From assembly GCF_035989285.1 (NCBI RefSeq), contig NZ_CP108513.1, forward strand, positions 868,001-932,000: a DNA stretch of 64,000 bases, given 5' to 3'. The DNA comes from Streptomyces sp. NBC_01235 (lineage in GTDB: Bacteria > Actinomycetota > Actinomycetes > Streptomycetales > Streptomycetaceae). A program made the translations under genes and the position numbers. A model generated the notes under the pieces. The model ran no database searches and was not told where the DNA came from. It saw only the letters and a list, made by a program, of their open reading frames with translations. This document shows, piece after piece, positions 33,533 to 41,725 of this stretch (positions are counted from its first letter, which is position 1; the number at the start of each line of letters is the position of its first letter).

Positions 33533-34111
33533 ATGAACATTGACGACTCCGCGAACACCCCTGTCATGACCGTCGCCGCGCTGCCCCTCTCCCCCGGCGA
33601 CTGGGAACTCGACCCCCTTCACTCTGCGGTCAACTTCACCATCCGCCACCTCGGGATCGCCAAAGTGCGCGGCCGGTTCACCGAGTTCAGGACCGGGCTG
33701 TACGTCGGCGAGACGCCCGACGACGTGCGGGTGACCGCCGACATCGCTCTTGCCTCCATCGACACCGGGAACTCCGACCGCGACGCGCACACCCGCTCGG
33801 CCGAGCTGCTCGACGTGGAGAAGCGGCCGACGATGACGTTCCGCTCGACGCGGGTGTCCGGAGAGGGCGAGGACTGGACGATTGCGGGGGACCTGACCAT
33901 CGGGGACGTGACCCGCCCGGTCACGCTTGCCGTCGATTTCGGCGGGGTGGTGGACTCCCCTCTGGACCAGAGGAAGCACGCCGGGTTCGAGGCGACGGGG
34001 GAGATCCGGCGCAGTGACTTCGGGCTGGACTTCGGGGCCGGGCTCCTCGGTGATGTCGTCAAACTTCACCTGGACATGCAGTACGTCGGACCGCAGGGCC
34101 AGGACGGCTGA
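33533..34111 (+). CDS. YceI family protein (second copy)
   Basis: The 192-residue protein has the same barrel motifs as the first copy: GDWELDPLHSAVNFTIRHLG, VRGRFTEFRTGLYVGE, ASIDTGNSDRDAHTRSAELL, TRPVTLAVDFGG. Similarity to the first copy is moderate, so this is not a recent duplication. There is no signal peptide. It is divergent from the XRE regulator, which may control it, and is followed by a strong hairpin at 34121. Confidence 0.9.
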   Translation: MNIDDSANTPVMTVAALPLSPGDWELDPLHSAVNFTIRHLGIAKVRGRFTEFRTGLYVGETPDDVRVTADIALASIDTGNSDRDAHTRSAELLDVEKRPTMTFRSTRVSGEGEDWTIAGDLTIGDVTRPVTLAVDFGGVVDSPLDQRKHAGFEATGEIRRSDFGLDFGAGLLGDVVKLHLDMQYVGPQGQDG

Positions 34112-34348
34112 TCAAGGAAAGGTGCGGCGCCCCGCGGGGCGCCGCACCCGCCTCGGCGCAGTGGCGACCAGCTCTTCCTTGGTGGGGAGGCGGCGGAAAA
34201 CACTGGCGATGCCCACGCCCGCCTCTCGGGCCACGGAGGCCATGGAGGCGCCCTCGCCGTCGCGCGCGAACACCCTGCGTTCGGCGGCGATGGCCGTTCC
34301 CCCCGCCACCCACGGCCGGCCGAGGAGTTCAGCCCCGGGGCCGGTCAC
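34112..34348 (-). pseudogene. TetR regulator HTH-domain fragment
   Basis: The minus frame reads AAERRVFARDGEGASMASVA, REAGVGIASVFRRLPTKEEL, VATAPRR, the TetR helix-turn-helix (usual AxxRxFAxDGxxASMxxIAxxAGVGxGTLYRHFPTKExL). The C-terminal ligand domain is missing; the frame ends within the 34121 hairpin. It overlaps the LacI gene end by about 20 bases. Confidence 0.65.
34121..34148. terminator. Perfect hairpin after the second YceI gene
   Basis: GGTGCGGCGCCCC, loop GC, GGGGCGCCGCACC: a 13-bp perfect stem, 9 bases past the stop codon. It also overlaps the end of the TetR remnant on the other strand. Confidence 0.75.
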
Positions 34349-35408
34349 GCCGTAACGGGGCCGGGCCGCTGCTCTCCCGCACGATCAGCTCCGGCTCGGC
34401 CCACAGGGGCAGGGCCGGGGCGGTATCGGGCTCGAGGAGCCGGTGGAGCAGGCCGAAACAGCCCCGGCCGAGGCCTTCGAAGTCGAGGCGGACGGTGGTC
34501 AGTGCGGGGTGTGCGTAAGCGGAATGGGGGGCGTCGTCGAAGCCCACCACGCTCAGGTCGCCCGGCACGTCACGGCCCGCCTCCCTGGCTGCGCGGAGTA
34601 CGCCGAGTGCCAGGTCGTCGTTGCCGCAGAGCACGGCCGTGACCGACGGGTCGGCCAGCAGCGAGCGGGCGATGAGGTAGCCGGAGCGCGGGCTCCAGCC
34701 GGCGTCGAGCGGTTCCGGCAGGGGCTTTCCGGCCGCCCGCAGGGCGTCGCGCCAGCCTTCGGTGCGCTGGCCGATGCGGGTGGTGGAGGATGGGATCGCC
34801 AGGTAGTGCACGGTCTCGTGGCCGAGGCCGATGAGATAGCGGGTGGCCTGAGCTGCGGCCGCCCGGTCGTCCAGCCAGAGCTGGGGCCGGTCGCCTGCGC
34901 TGCCGTCCTCGGGCCGTTCCACCGCCGCCGCTGCCGGGAACCCGGTCGGCAGTGCCTGCCATGCCCGTACACCCGCCGCGTCGAAGGCGATCACCAGCAC
35001 CGCCTCCCCCGGCCGGCTGACCCGGGCCGCGACATCCGCGGGCTGCTGGGCCGAGCCGGTGTCGAGCACGCTGATCCCGACCGCGAAGTCAGCCGCCCTG
35101 GCCGCCTCCTCGATGCCCTTCAGGGTCGCCGAGGCACCGTACAAGGAGGTGTCGGAGGTCAGCACGGTCACCGAGCGCACCGCACCGCCGGCCAGTGCCC
35201 GGGCCATCCGGTTGGGCGTATAGCCCATCTCGGCGATGACGTCGAGGACCCGGGCCCGGGTCGACTCCTTGACCCTGGGGTGGCCGTTGACGACCCGGGA
35301 GACGGTCTGGTGGGACACGCCCGCCGCCTTGGCGACGTCCCGGATGCTGACGGCCTTCGGAGCCTGCGGACCCCCGCCGGAGCGGGGGGCGGGGGTCGCT
35401 TCCTGCAT
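34329..35408 (-). CDS. LacI family transcriptional regulator
   Basis: The 359-residue protein has a HTH and hinge helix (VSIRDVAKAAGVSHQTVSRV, VNGHPRVKESTRARVLDVIA, GYTPNRMARALAGG) followed by a periplasmic-binding-protein-like effector domain (LCGNDDLALGVLRAAREAG, DLSVVGFDDAPHSAYAHPAL). It is divergent from, and about 830 bases away from, the alpha-galactosidase gene. Two copies of a LacI-type operator (35839, 36007) lie between. It probably represses the alpha-galactosidase until a galactoside appears. Confidence 0.92.
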   Translation of the reverse strand: MQEATPAPRSGGGPQAPKAVSIRDVAKAAGVSHQTVSRVVNGHPRVKESTRARVLDVIAEMGYTPNRMARALAGGAVRSVTVLTSDTSLYGASATLKGIEEAARAADFAVGISVLDTGSAQQPADVAARVSRPGEAVLVIAFDAAGVRAWQALPTGFPAAAAVERPEDGSAGDRPQLWLDDRAAAAQATRYLIGLGHETVHYLAIPSSTTRIGQRTEGWRDALRAAGKPLPEPLDAGWSPRSGYLIARSLLADPSVTAVLCGNDDLALGVLRAAREAGRDVPGDLSVVGFDDAPHSAYAHPALTTVRLDFEGLGRGCFGLLHRLLEPDTAPALPLWAEPELIVRESSGPAPLRRDRPRG

Positions 35409-35439
35409 GGTGGGGACGGCTCCTTGTCGGTACTGGCTG

Positions 35440-35802
35440 GGCGGTGACGGCGGCGTTGACCAGGTGTTCCCCTTGTCCGCGGCCCTGTGCGTGGACGACG
35501 AGACGGTCAGCGGGTAGCCGGTCGTCGTGCTTGGAGAAGGCGCGGACGTCCACTCCCCGCTTCTTCCGCTGGGCCACGAAGTAACCGTTCAGAGTCGGGA
35601 TCGACGGCCATACCGTACCCGCAGCGGCGATGATCTCCTTCGACAACTCGGAGCCGAGCCGCTCGACCAGTCCTCCTGCCTCCTCCGGGCGCCTGCTCTC
35701 GGAGTGCAACCGCATTGCTGAGACTCCGTTGTCCACAGGCTCGAGGCCACCGTCGGGGCGTCCTGGACGCTTCCCGACCGCCCTCGCCTGACGGGACGCC
35801 AA
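35440..35802 (-). pseudogene. Unrecognised coding-like fragment upstream of lacI
   Basis: The minus frame reads LVERLGSELSKEIIAAAGTV, WPSIPTLNGYFVAQRKKRGV, DVRAFSKHDDRLPADRLVVH. Its codons have regular G/C third positions, unlike random antisense frames. It has starts at 35802 and 35712 but runs out of phase into the LacI gene. I do not recognise the family. It lies between the distal operator and the LacI start, as if inserted or left there. Confidence 0.4.
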
Positions 35803-35838
35803 GAGAAAAGTTCCACGCGGAGTATTGCGAGGGCCAAA

Positions 35839-35855
35839 TGTTACCGTTCACACTA
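35839..35855. promoter_or_regulatory. LacI-type operator, copy 1
   Basis: TGTTACCGTTCACA (35839-35852) is the exact reverse complement of copy 2. With flanks, 17 bases (TGTGAACGGTAACATTT) are shared in inverted orientation. The form TGTnAACGnTnACA is the classic LacI/GalR-family operator with the central CG. Confidence 0.8.
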
Positions 35856-36006
35856 CTCCCTGCGTCACTGACGCGTTAACGCCCGATGTCGGGGGCGTGC
35901 AGGGGTCCACGCAGAGGGGTCCGCCTCGTAGCCACCCCTGATACAAGCCCTGTTGAACCTTCTCTGTCACACCATTTGTCGCCGAGTCCTACGGAGCCCA
36001 AAAAAT

Positions 36007-36023
36007 GTGAACGGTAACATTTC
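36007..36023. promoter_or_regulatory. LacI-type operator, copy 2
   Basis: TGTGAACGGTAACATTT, 212 bases before the alpha-galactosidase ATG and 168 bases from copy 1 in opposite orientation. Two identical sites at this spacing could support repression looping or separate control of two promoters. Confidence 0.8.
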
Positions 36024-36234
36024 CCGGTCATAGAGGGCGCCCGGCCTCACCGAGGAGTCGGTTCCGTGCGGGGCGCGGAGGGCGTGGGCCCCGACCGCAC
36101 CCGAGGACGGCGACACCCGCCATCGGGCGAACGTCACATTCTCACCTGTTCAACCTCTTGGCACACACCTGACAGGTGTTGCCCATACGTCCGCATCTGC
36201 TGTCGTTCATTCGCATCAGGAAAGGGTTGATTCC

Positions 36235-38331
36235 ATGTCTTCAGGGAGAACCGCCGTGACCCACTGGACAAGACGTATCGCCGTCCAGGCGTCGGTCCTC
36301 GGCCTGGCTCTCGCCGGGCTTGTGGCCATGGGTGGTGGCCGGACACCGTCGGCGGACCTCGGCCGGACCGAGCCGGTCGCGGTGACCACCAACCAGGTCG
36401 CGGTTCCGCCGGCACCGATGGGCTGGGCCTCCTGGAACAGCTTCGCCAGCAGCATCGACTACAACACCATCAAGGCCCAGGCCGACGCACTTGTCTCGTC
36501 CGGCATGGCCGCCGCCGGCTACAACTACGTCAATATCGACGACGGCTGGTGGCAGGGCGCCCGCGACGGCAACGGCAAGATCGTCACCGACGAGAGCCTG
36601 TTCCCCGGCGGCATGAAGGCCATGGCCGACTACATCCACAGCAAGGGCCTGAAGGCGGGCATCTACACCGACGCGGGCAAGCAAGGTTGCGGCTACTACT
36701 TCCCCACCACCAAGCCCGCGGCGCCCAACACCGGCAGTGAGGGCCACTACCAGCAGGACATGCAGACGTTCCAGGAGTGGGGCTACGACTTCGTCAAGAT
36801 CGACTGGTGCGGCGGCAACGCCGAGGGCCTTGACCAGGAGACCACGTACAAGGCGATCAGCGCCGCCAACGACGCCGCGGCCGCGATCACCGGCCGCAAG
36901 CTGGTCCTGTCGTTCTGCGAGTGGGGCACCGGCAACCCCTGGAACTGGGGCGCGGGCACGGCCCCGATGTGGCGCACCAGCACCGACATCCTCTTCTGGG
37001 GCAACAGCCCGTCCACGGCCAACATGCTGGCCAACTTCGACAAGACGCTGCACCCCTCGTCCCAGCACACCGGGTACTACAACGACCCGGACATGCTGAT
37101 GGTCGGCATCAGCGGCTTCACCGCTGCCCAGAACCGCACGCACATGGGCCTGTGGGCGATCTCCGGCGCACCGCTGGTGGCCGGCAACAACCTCACCACC
37201 ATGACCTCCACCACCGCGTCGATCCTCAAGAACTCCGAGGTCATCGCAATCGACCAGGACGCCCGCGGCCTCCAGGGCGTCAAGGTCGCCGAGGACACGA
37301 CGGGGCTGCAGGTCTACAGCAAGGTCCTGTCCGGCACCGGCAAGCGCGCCGTCCTGCTGCTCAACCGCACCTCCTCCGCCGCCGACATCACCGCCCGCTG
37401 GGCCGACCTGGGCCTGACCACGGCCTCCGCCTCCGTACGCAACGTGTGGACCGCGACCGACGCGGGCAGTTTCGGCACGGGCTACACCACCAGCGTCCCG
37501 GCCGGCGAAGCGGTGCTGCTCACCGTCTCCGGCACCGAGGCCTCCGGCACGACCTACGAGGCCGAGTCCTCGTCCAACACCCTGGCCGGTACCGCCGCAA
37601 GCGCCACCTGCGCGAACTGCTCCAACAGCTCGCTGATCGGCTGGATCGGCAACGGCTCCGCCAACACCCTGACGTTCAACGGAATCAGCGCCTCGGCCTC
37701 CGGCGTGAAGCTCGCCACCATCGCCTACGTCAACGGCGACACCACCGCCCGTAGGGCAACCCTCCAGGTCAACGGCCAGCAGCCCACGGTGGTCTCGTTC
37801 CCGCCGACCGGCTCCTGGACCACTCCCGGCACCGTCTCCGTGCTGGTCGGTATGGCCAAGGGCTCCAACACCATGAAGTTCTCCAACAGCAGCGGCTGGG
37901 CGCCCAACCTCGACGCCGTCCTCCTTCAGGGCATCGCGGGCACCAACGGCAACGAGATCATCGGGGCCGGCTCCGACCGCTGCCTGGACATCGCCAAGAA
38001 TTCGATCACCAACGGCACCCAGCTCACCTTCTGGGACTGCGTCGGCGGACACAACCAGACCTTCACGTCCACGTCGCGCGGCGAGCTCGTGGTCTACGGC
38101 AACAAGTGCCTCGACGCCGACAACAACGGCACCACCAACGGCACGAAGGTCATCATCTGGGACTGCACCGGCGGTACCAACCAGAAGTGGACCGTCAACT
38201 CCAACGGCACCGTCACCAACAACAAGTCCGGCCTCTGCCTCGACGCCGTCAGCAGCGGCACCGCCAACGGGACCAAGATCGACCTGTGGACGTGCAACAG
38301 CGGGACCAACCAGAAGTGGACGCTCAACTGA
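36235..38331 (+). CDS. Secreted GH27 alpha-galactosidase with CBM35-like and ricin-type (CBM13) domains
   Basis: The 698-residue protein has a signal-peptide-like N-terminus (RRIAVQASVLGLALAGLVAM). The GH27 domain follows (about residues 60-335): PMGWASWNSF, YVNIDDGWW, nucleophile Asp in YDFVKIDWCGG, acid/base Asp in YYNDPDMLMVG. Next come a beta-sandwich C-domain, a CBM35-like domain (TTYEAESSSNTLAG to NLDAVLLQG, about 440-560), and a C-terminal ricin-type lectin domain with QxW-type repeats (IIWDCTGGTNQKWTVN, IDLWTCNSGTNQKWTLN). It releases galactose from galactomannan or raffinose-type sugars outside the cell. It is the target of the divergent LacI regulator. Confidence 0.93.
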   Translation: MSSGRTAVTHWTRRIAVQASVLGLALAGLVAMGGGRTPSADLGRTEPVAVTTNQVAVPPAPMGWASWNSFASSIDYNTIKAQADALVSSGMAAAGYNYVNIDDGWWQGARDGNGKIVTDESLFPGGMKAMADYIHSKGLKAGIYTDAGKQGCGYYFPTTKPAAPNTGSEGHYQQDMQTFQEWGYDFVKIDWCGGNAEGLDQETTYKAISAANDAAAAITGRKLVLSFCEWGTGNPWNWGAGTAPMWRTSTDILFWGNSPSTANMLANFDKTLHPSSQHTGYYNDPDMLMVGISGFTAAQNRTHMGLWAISGAPLVAGNNLTTMTSTTASILKNSEVIAIDQDARGLQGVKVAEDTTGLQVYSKVLSGTGKRAVLLLNRTSSAADITARWADLGLTTASASVRNVWTATDAGSFGTGYTTSVPAGEAVLLTVSGTEASGTTYEAESSSNTLAGTAASATCANCSNSSLIGWIGNGSANTLTFNGISASASGVKLATIAYVNGDTTARRATLQVNGQQPTVVSFPPTGSWTTPGTVSVLVGMAKGSNTMKFSNSSGWAPNLDAVLLQGIAGTNGNEIIGAGSDRCLDIAKNSITNGTQLTFWDCVGGHNQTFTSTSRGELVVYGNKCLDADNNGTTNGTKVIIWDCTGGTNQKWTVNSNGTVTNNKSGLCLDAVSSGTANGTKIDLWTCNSGTNQKWTLN

Positions 38332-38357
38332 CGGATTGGCGCCACCGTTCATTCCCG

Positions 38358-38396
38358 ATCGGCGGACGGACTGGATTCTCCAGTCCGTCCGCCGAT
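38358..38396. terminator. Strong hairpin terminator after the alpha-galactosidase gene
   Basis: Perfect 18-bp stem (38358-38375 with 38379-38396, core GGCGGACGGACTGGA) and 3-base loop TTC, 27 bases past the stop codon. Confidence 0.85.
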
Positions 38397-38638
38397 TCAT
38401 TTGCGCGACATCACATGGACTTGCGCGGCAAGGAATCCAGGCCGCTGTGCGGTCGTCGCCGACGCCGGTGCTCTGCCGACGCCACTCCCGCCCGGCGGAT
38501 CGAGCAGTTGCCGACGTCCATTGCTCTGTCCGTCTCATCAGGCCGAACCGCGCGTCGGCTACGCGGAGGGAGATCGCTTCGTCGCACGGCGTCTCCAGGG
38601 GTGGCGACCGCACAGCGAACGAACGAGGTTCGTCCCCC

Positions 38639-41449
38639 TCACGTTCGTTGCCGGTTCTCCGGCGGTTGTTGAGATTTGAGGGCGTCTCGCAGCATGGCAC
38701 GCGAGGAGATGCCCAGTTTCGGGTACATCTGGTAGAGGTGGGCGCCGACGGTCCGGTGGGAGAGGAACAGTCGCTCTGCTATCTGTCTGTTGGTCAGGCC
38801 GGAGGCTGCCAGCTCGGCTATCTCCATCTCCTGGGAAGTGAGCAGGCGCGCACTCGATGTGCCGGTGGGCCGCTTGTTCCAGCCGGCGGCACGCAGTTCC
38901 TTCTCAGCGCGTTCGGCCCATGGCCGGGCGCCCAGATGTTCAAACGTGGCCAGCGAGGCGCTGAGCGGGCCCCTGGCTTCGGCAGACGCCCTGGCACGCC
39001 TCAACCGCTCGCCATAGGCCAGTCGTACGCGGGCGAAGTCGAAGAGCCACCGGTCCGCCCCGGGAATGGCCAGGGCTTTCGCGAACAGCCGCAGAGCTTC
39101 GTCGTCGTCGGTCGCGCACAAGGCGGCCGAGGCCTCCGTGAGCAGGGCGTGACGTGGCGAGAGATCCGCAGTGCCGGCCTCCCGCATGGCGCGCACATGA
39201 TCGGCAGCCGCCGCGTGCCGGTTGGTCCGGACAGCAGCCTCCACCAGGTCCATCGTCACCCACAGGGCGTGTGGCACATGTGAGGCGAGAGTCCCCGCCG
39301 GGCTGATGGCGTTCGCATGCTCGTACGCGCCGGCGAAGTCACCGCGTCCCAGAGAGGCCACGGTGACCGCGTGGTGAGCGCAGTGCGCGGCACAGCGCGC
39401 TCCTCGGGGCAGAGCCCAATGGATGATGCCGTCGGCTATCGCCTGGCTCCGGTCCGCCTCTCCGCGAGCGCCACAGACGATGGCCCGGATGTACAGGAAG
39501 TGCCAGGAGAAGGCCCTGTAGCCGTACTCCTCGCACGACTGGACTCCCTCATCTGCCAGTTGCAGGGCCTCGTCCCACATTCCGGTGAGGTAGTCGTCCA
39601 GGCACAGGTGCATCAGTCCGGACAGGTATCGGCCTGCCGGGCCGCCGTCACGTCCCATGCGCACCACACGCCACGCCGATTCGCGAACGTCTCCCAGCCG
39701 GTCGAGGTAGAGGGCCGCCGTACCCGTCCGCGTGATCCGGACCGGGTCGGTCTCTTCGGGCAACTCCGCCACGAGCCTGTCGAGTTCCTTGGATGCCGCG
39801 GCGCCCGTACGTGCCGGATCGGAGAAGGTCTTGCCCGTCGCGGACAGGTCGAGCGGCGCCTTTGGCGTCAGCCGTTCCAGAACTCGGTAGAAGGGTGCCC
39901 ACAGTTCGGGTCGGGCGCCGAAGAAGCAGACCAGCACGAGCACGTGGAGAGCGTCGATGAGCGCCTTGTCCTGCGCGTCGTACTGGTGAGCGCCGGTTTC
40001 GACGGCGCCGACCAGCAGCCGGTGGGCCGTCTCGACATCACCGTCGCTGTTCAGTACGAGAAGGGCTGCGGCTGCCGCCGCGTGCAGTGAGTTCTTCGGA
40101 TCCGGGGATGACCGCCTGGCATCATCCAGGAGTTTTCGGGCACTGGGCAGCGCGCCGATGGACTCGGCTCCGATGTAGGCCGCCTCCGCGAGCCGGCGGC
40201 CCCGGTGGGGACCCTGCGCAGTGAGTGCCGCGGCCCTGATCAGCCTCTGCATGCCGCCCACGGCATCACCACGACGCAGAGTGAGACGCGCCGCGTGCTC
40301 GAGGAAGGCAGCCACCTCTTCGTCCGGTTCCAGGGTCGCCTCGCCCAGATGCCAGGCCCGGCGCTCGGGCTGATCCACCAGCACGTGAGCGAGTGCCGCG
40401 TGAACCGCACGCCGTTCGCTGCTCGTCGAGTGCTCCATCACGGCGGAGCGGATCAGCGGATGGCGGAACCTCAGCCGTCGGGTTCCCTCGTCGACGTGCA
40501 CCAGTTGCTCACGCTCGGCGGGCGCGAGGTCGTCCAGGCCGTACCCGTCGTTCATCTGCCGCGAGGCCGCCTGCAGAACACCGAGATCCCCGTGGCCCTC
40601 CAATGCCGCCAACAGCAGCAGGCGCTGCGACGGCCGCGGCAGACCGGTGATCCGGGAGCCGAACAACGTCTCCAAGCGCTGACTGAGCGGCAGCACAGCG
40701 GGCAGGTCATCCAGTGCCGGACCCCGTACCGTTTGCGCCGTCGCCGGCAGCTCCAGCAGGGCAAGCGGGTTGCCGCGCGCCGCAGTCAGCAGGCGCCGAC
40801 GCGCGCTGCCGACGAGAGCCGGGAACCTCGCCCCGATCAAACGGGCCGCCGACTCGTCAGTCAGCGGCGGCAGCTGGTACACGGGGAGGGCACCGCCGTC
40901 GTAAAGACTCTCCGTTCCCGAACACGAGGCGGCTAGGAAGCTCAGGCGGGCACCGGTCACTCGCCGGGCGACGAAACCCAGTACCGCCGCACTCGCTCGA
41001 TCGACCCGGGGCAGATCGTCGACGACCACGAGAAGCGGGTTACCGGCACCGACCGTCCGGAGGAGGAGCAGCACGGCGTTGGAGACGACCAGTCTGTCCG
41101 GCGGTGGGCCGCTTTCGAAGCCGAGCGCGACGCGAAGGGCGTCTCCGAAGGGTGCCTCAAGGCCGTCGAGCGTCTCTTGGAACGGGAAGAGGGCCTGGTG
41201 GAGACCCGCGTAGCTGCAGTCCGCCTCGAACTCCACTCCGGCGGCACGCAGAACGCGGGTCCCTTCCAGGGCCTCGGCCTCTGCAAGAGCGTCCAGCACC
41301 GCCGTTTTCCCGACTCCTGCGTCTCCCGACAGCAGCAGTGCTCCGCCTCCGGCCCCTATACCCAGAAGGTCGCGGATCCGTTGAAGATCCTCGTCCCGGC
41401 CGATCAGGGCGCCGGCCATATCGCGTCTTGAGGAGTCACCGGCGACCAC
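38639..41449 (-). CDS. LAL-type LuxR regulator (large ATP-binding LuxR), copy A
   Basis: The 936-residue protein has an N-terminal AAA/NACHT-like ATPase with Walker A SGDAGVGKTAVLDAL and Walker B LLVVVDDLPRVDRAS, a long TPR-like helical middle, and a C-terminal LuxR HTH (LTSQEMEIAELAASGLTNRQ, LFLSHRTVGAHLYQMYPKLG). LAL proteins activate sugar-use or antibiotic clusters. GTG 41449 has GGGAG at good spacing; ATG 41419 lacks one. It stands next to a second LAL gene in the same direction. Confidence 0.9.
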   Translation of the reverse strand: MVAGDSSRRDMAGALIGRDEDLQRIRDLLGIGAGGGALLLSGDAGVGKTAVLDALAEAEALEGTRVLRAAGVEFEADCSYAGLHQALFPFQETLDGLEAPFGDALRVALGFESGPPPDRLVVSNAVLLLLRTVGAGNPLLVVVDDLPRVDRASAAVLGFVARRVTGARLSFLAASCSGTESLYDGGALPVYQLPPLTDESAARLIGARFPALVGSARRRLLTAARGNPLALLELPATAQTVRGPALDDLPAVLPLSQRLETLFGSRITGLPRPSQRLLLLAALEGHGDLGVLQAASRQMNDGYGLDDLAPAEREQLVHVDEGTRRLRFRHPLIRSAVMEHSTSSERRAVHAALAHVLVDQPERRAWHLGEATLEPDEEVAAFLEHAARLTLRRGDAVGGMQRLIRAAALTAQGPHRGRRLAEAAYIGAESIGALPSARKLLDDARRSSPDPKNSLHAAAAAALLVLNSDGDVETAHRLLVGAVETGAHQYDAQDKALIDALHVLVLVCFFGARPELWAPFYRVLERLTPKAPLDLSATGKTFSDPARTGAAASKELDRLVAELPEETDPVRITRTGTAALYLDRLGDVRESAWRVVRMGRDGGPAGRYLSGLMHLCLDDYLTGMWDEALQLADEGVQSCEEYGYRAFSWHFLYIRAIVCGARGEADRSQAIADGIIHWALPRGARCAAHCAHHAVTVASLGRGDFAGAYEHANAISPAGTLASHVPHALWVTMDLVEAAVRTNRHAAAADHVRAMREAGTADLSPRHALLTEASAALCATDDDEALRLFAKALAIPGADRWLFDFARVRLAYGERLRRARASAEARGPLSASLATFEHLGARPWAERAEKELRAAGWNKRPTGTSSARLLTSQEMEIAELAASGLTNRQIAERLFLSHRTVGAHLYQMYPKLGISSRAMLRDALKSQQPPENRQRT

Positions 41450-41725
41450 AACGCGCTCCCGTCAGTTGCACAGGCATCACCCTGATCATGAGTTCGGTCG
41501 GCATCGCCTTGACCTCGGGGCAACGCCCCCGTGCACGGCGTGACGTCTGCCCTGCTCGGCAGCGTCCGGCCGAAGTGCCGACCGAGCCAGGCCTTGGTGT
41601 GAGTGTCGGTGACCGGCGCGCCCACTCGCATCCGTGGCATCCCTAGTGGACGTACCGGGGAGACGTGCCGCCACTGGACACGGTGGCGGCGGATGCCGGA
41701 TGCACGGGCCCCTCGGCTCACGAAC

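Noticed and set aside
36241..38700. An 819-codon minus-strand frame opposite the alpha-galactosidase.
   Set aside because: Low-complexity Gly/Val/Asp-rich protein, no domain, and fully antisense to a clear GH27 gene; high GC keeps it open.
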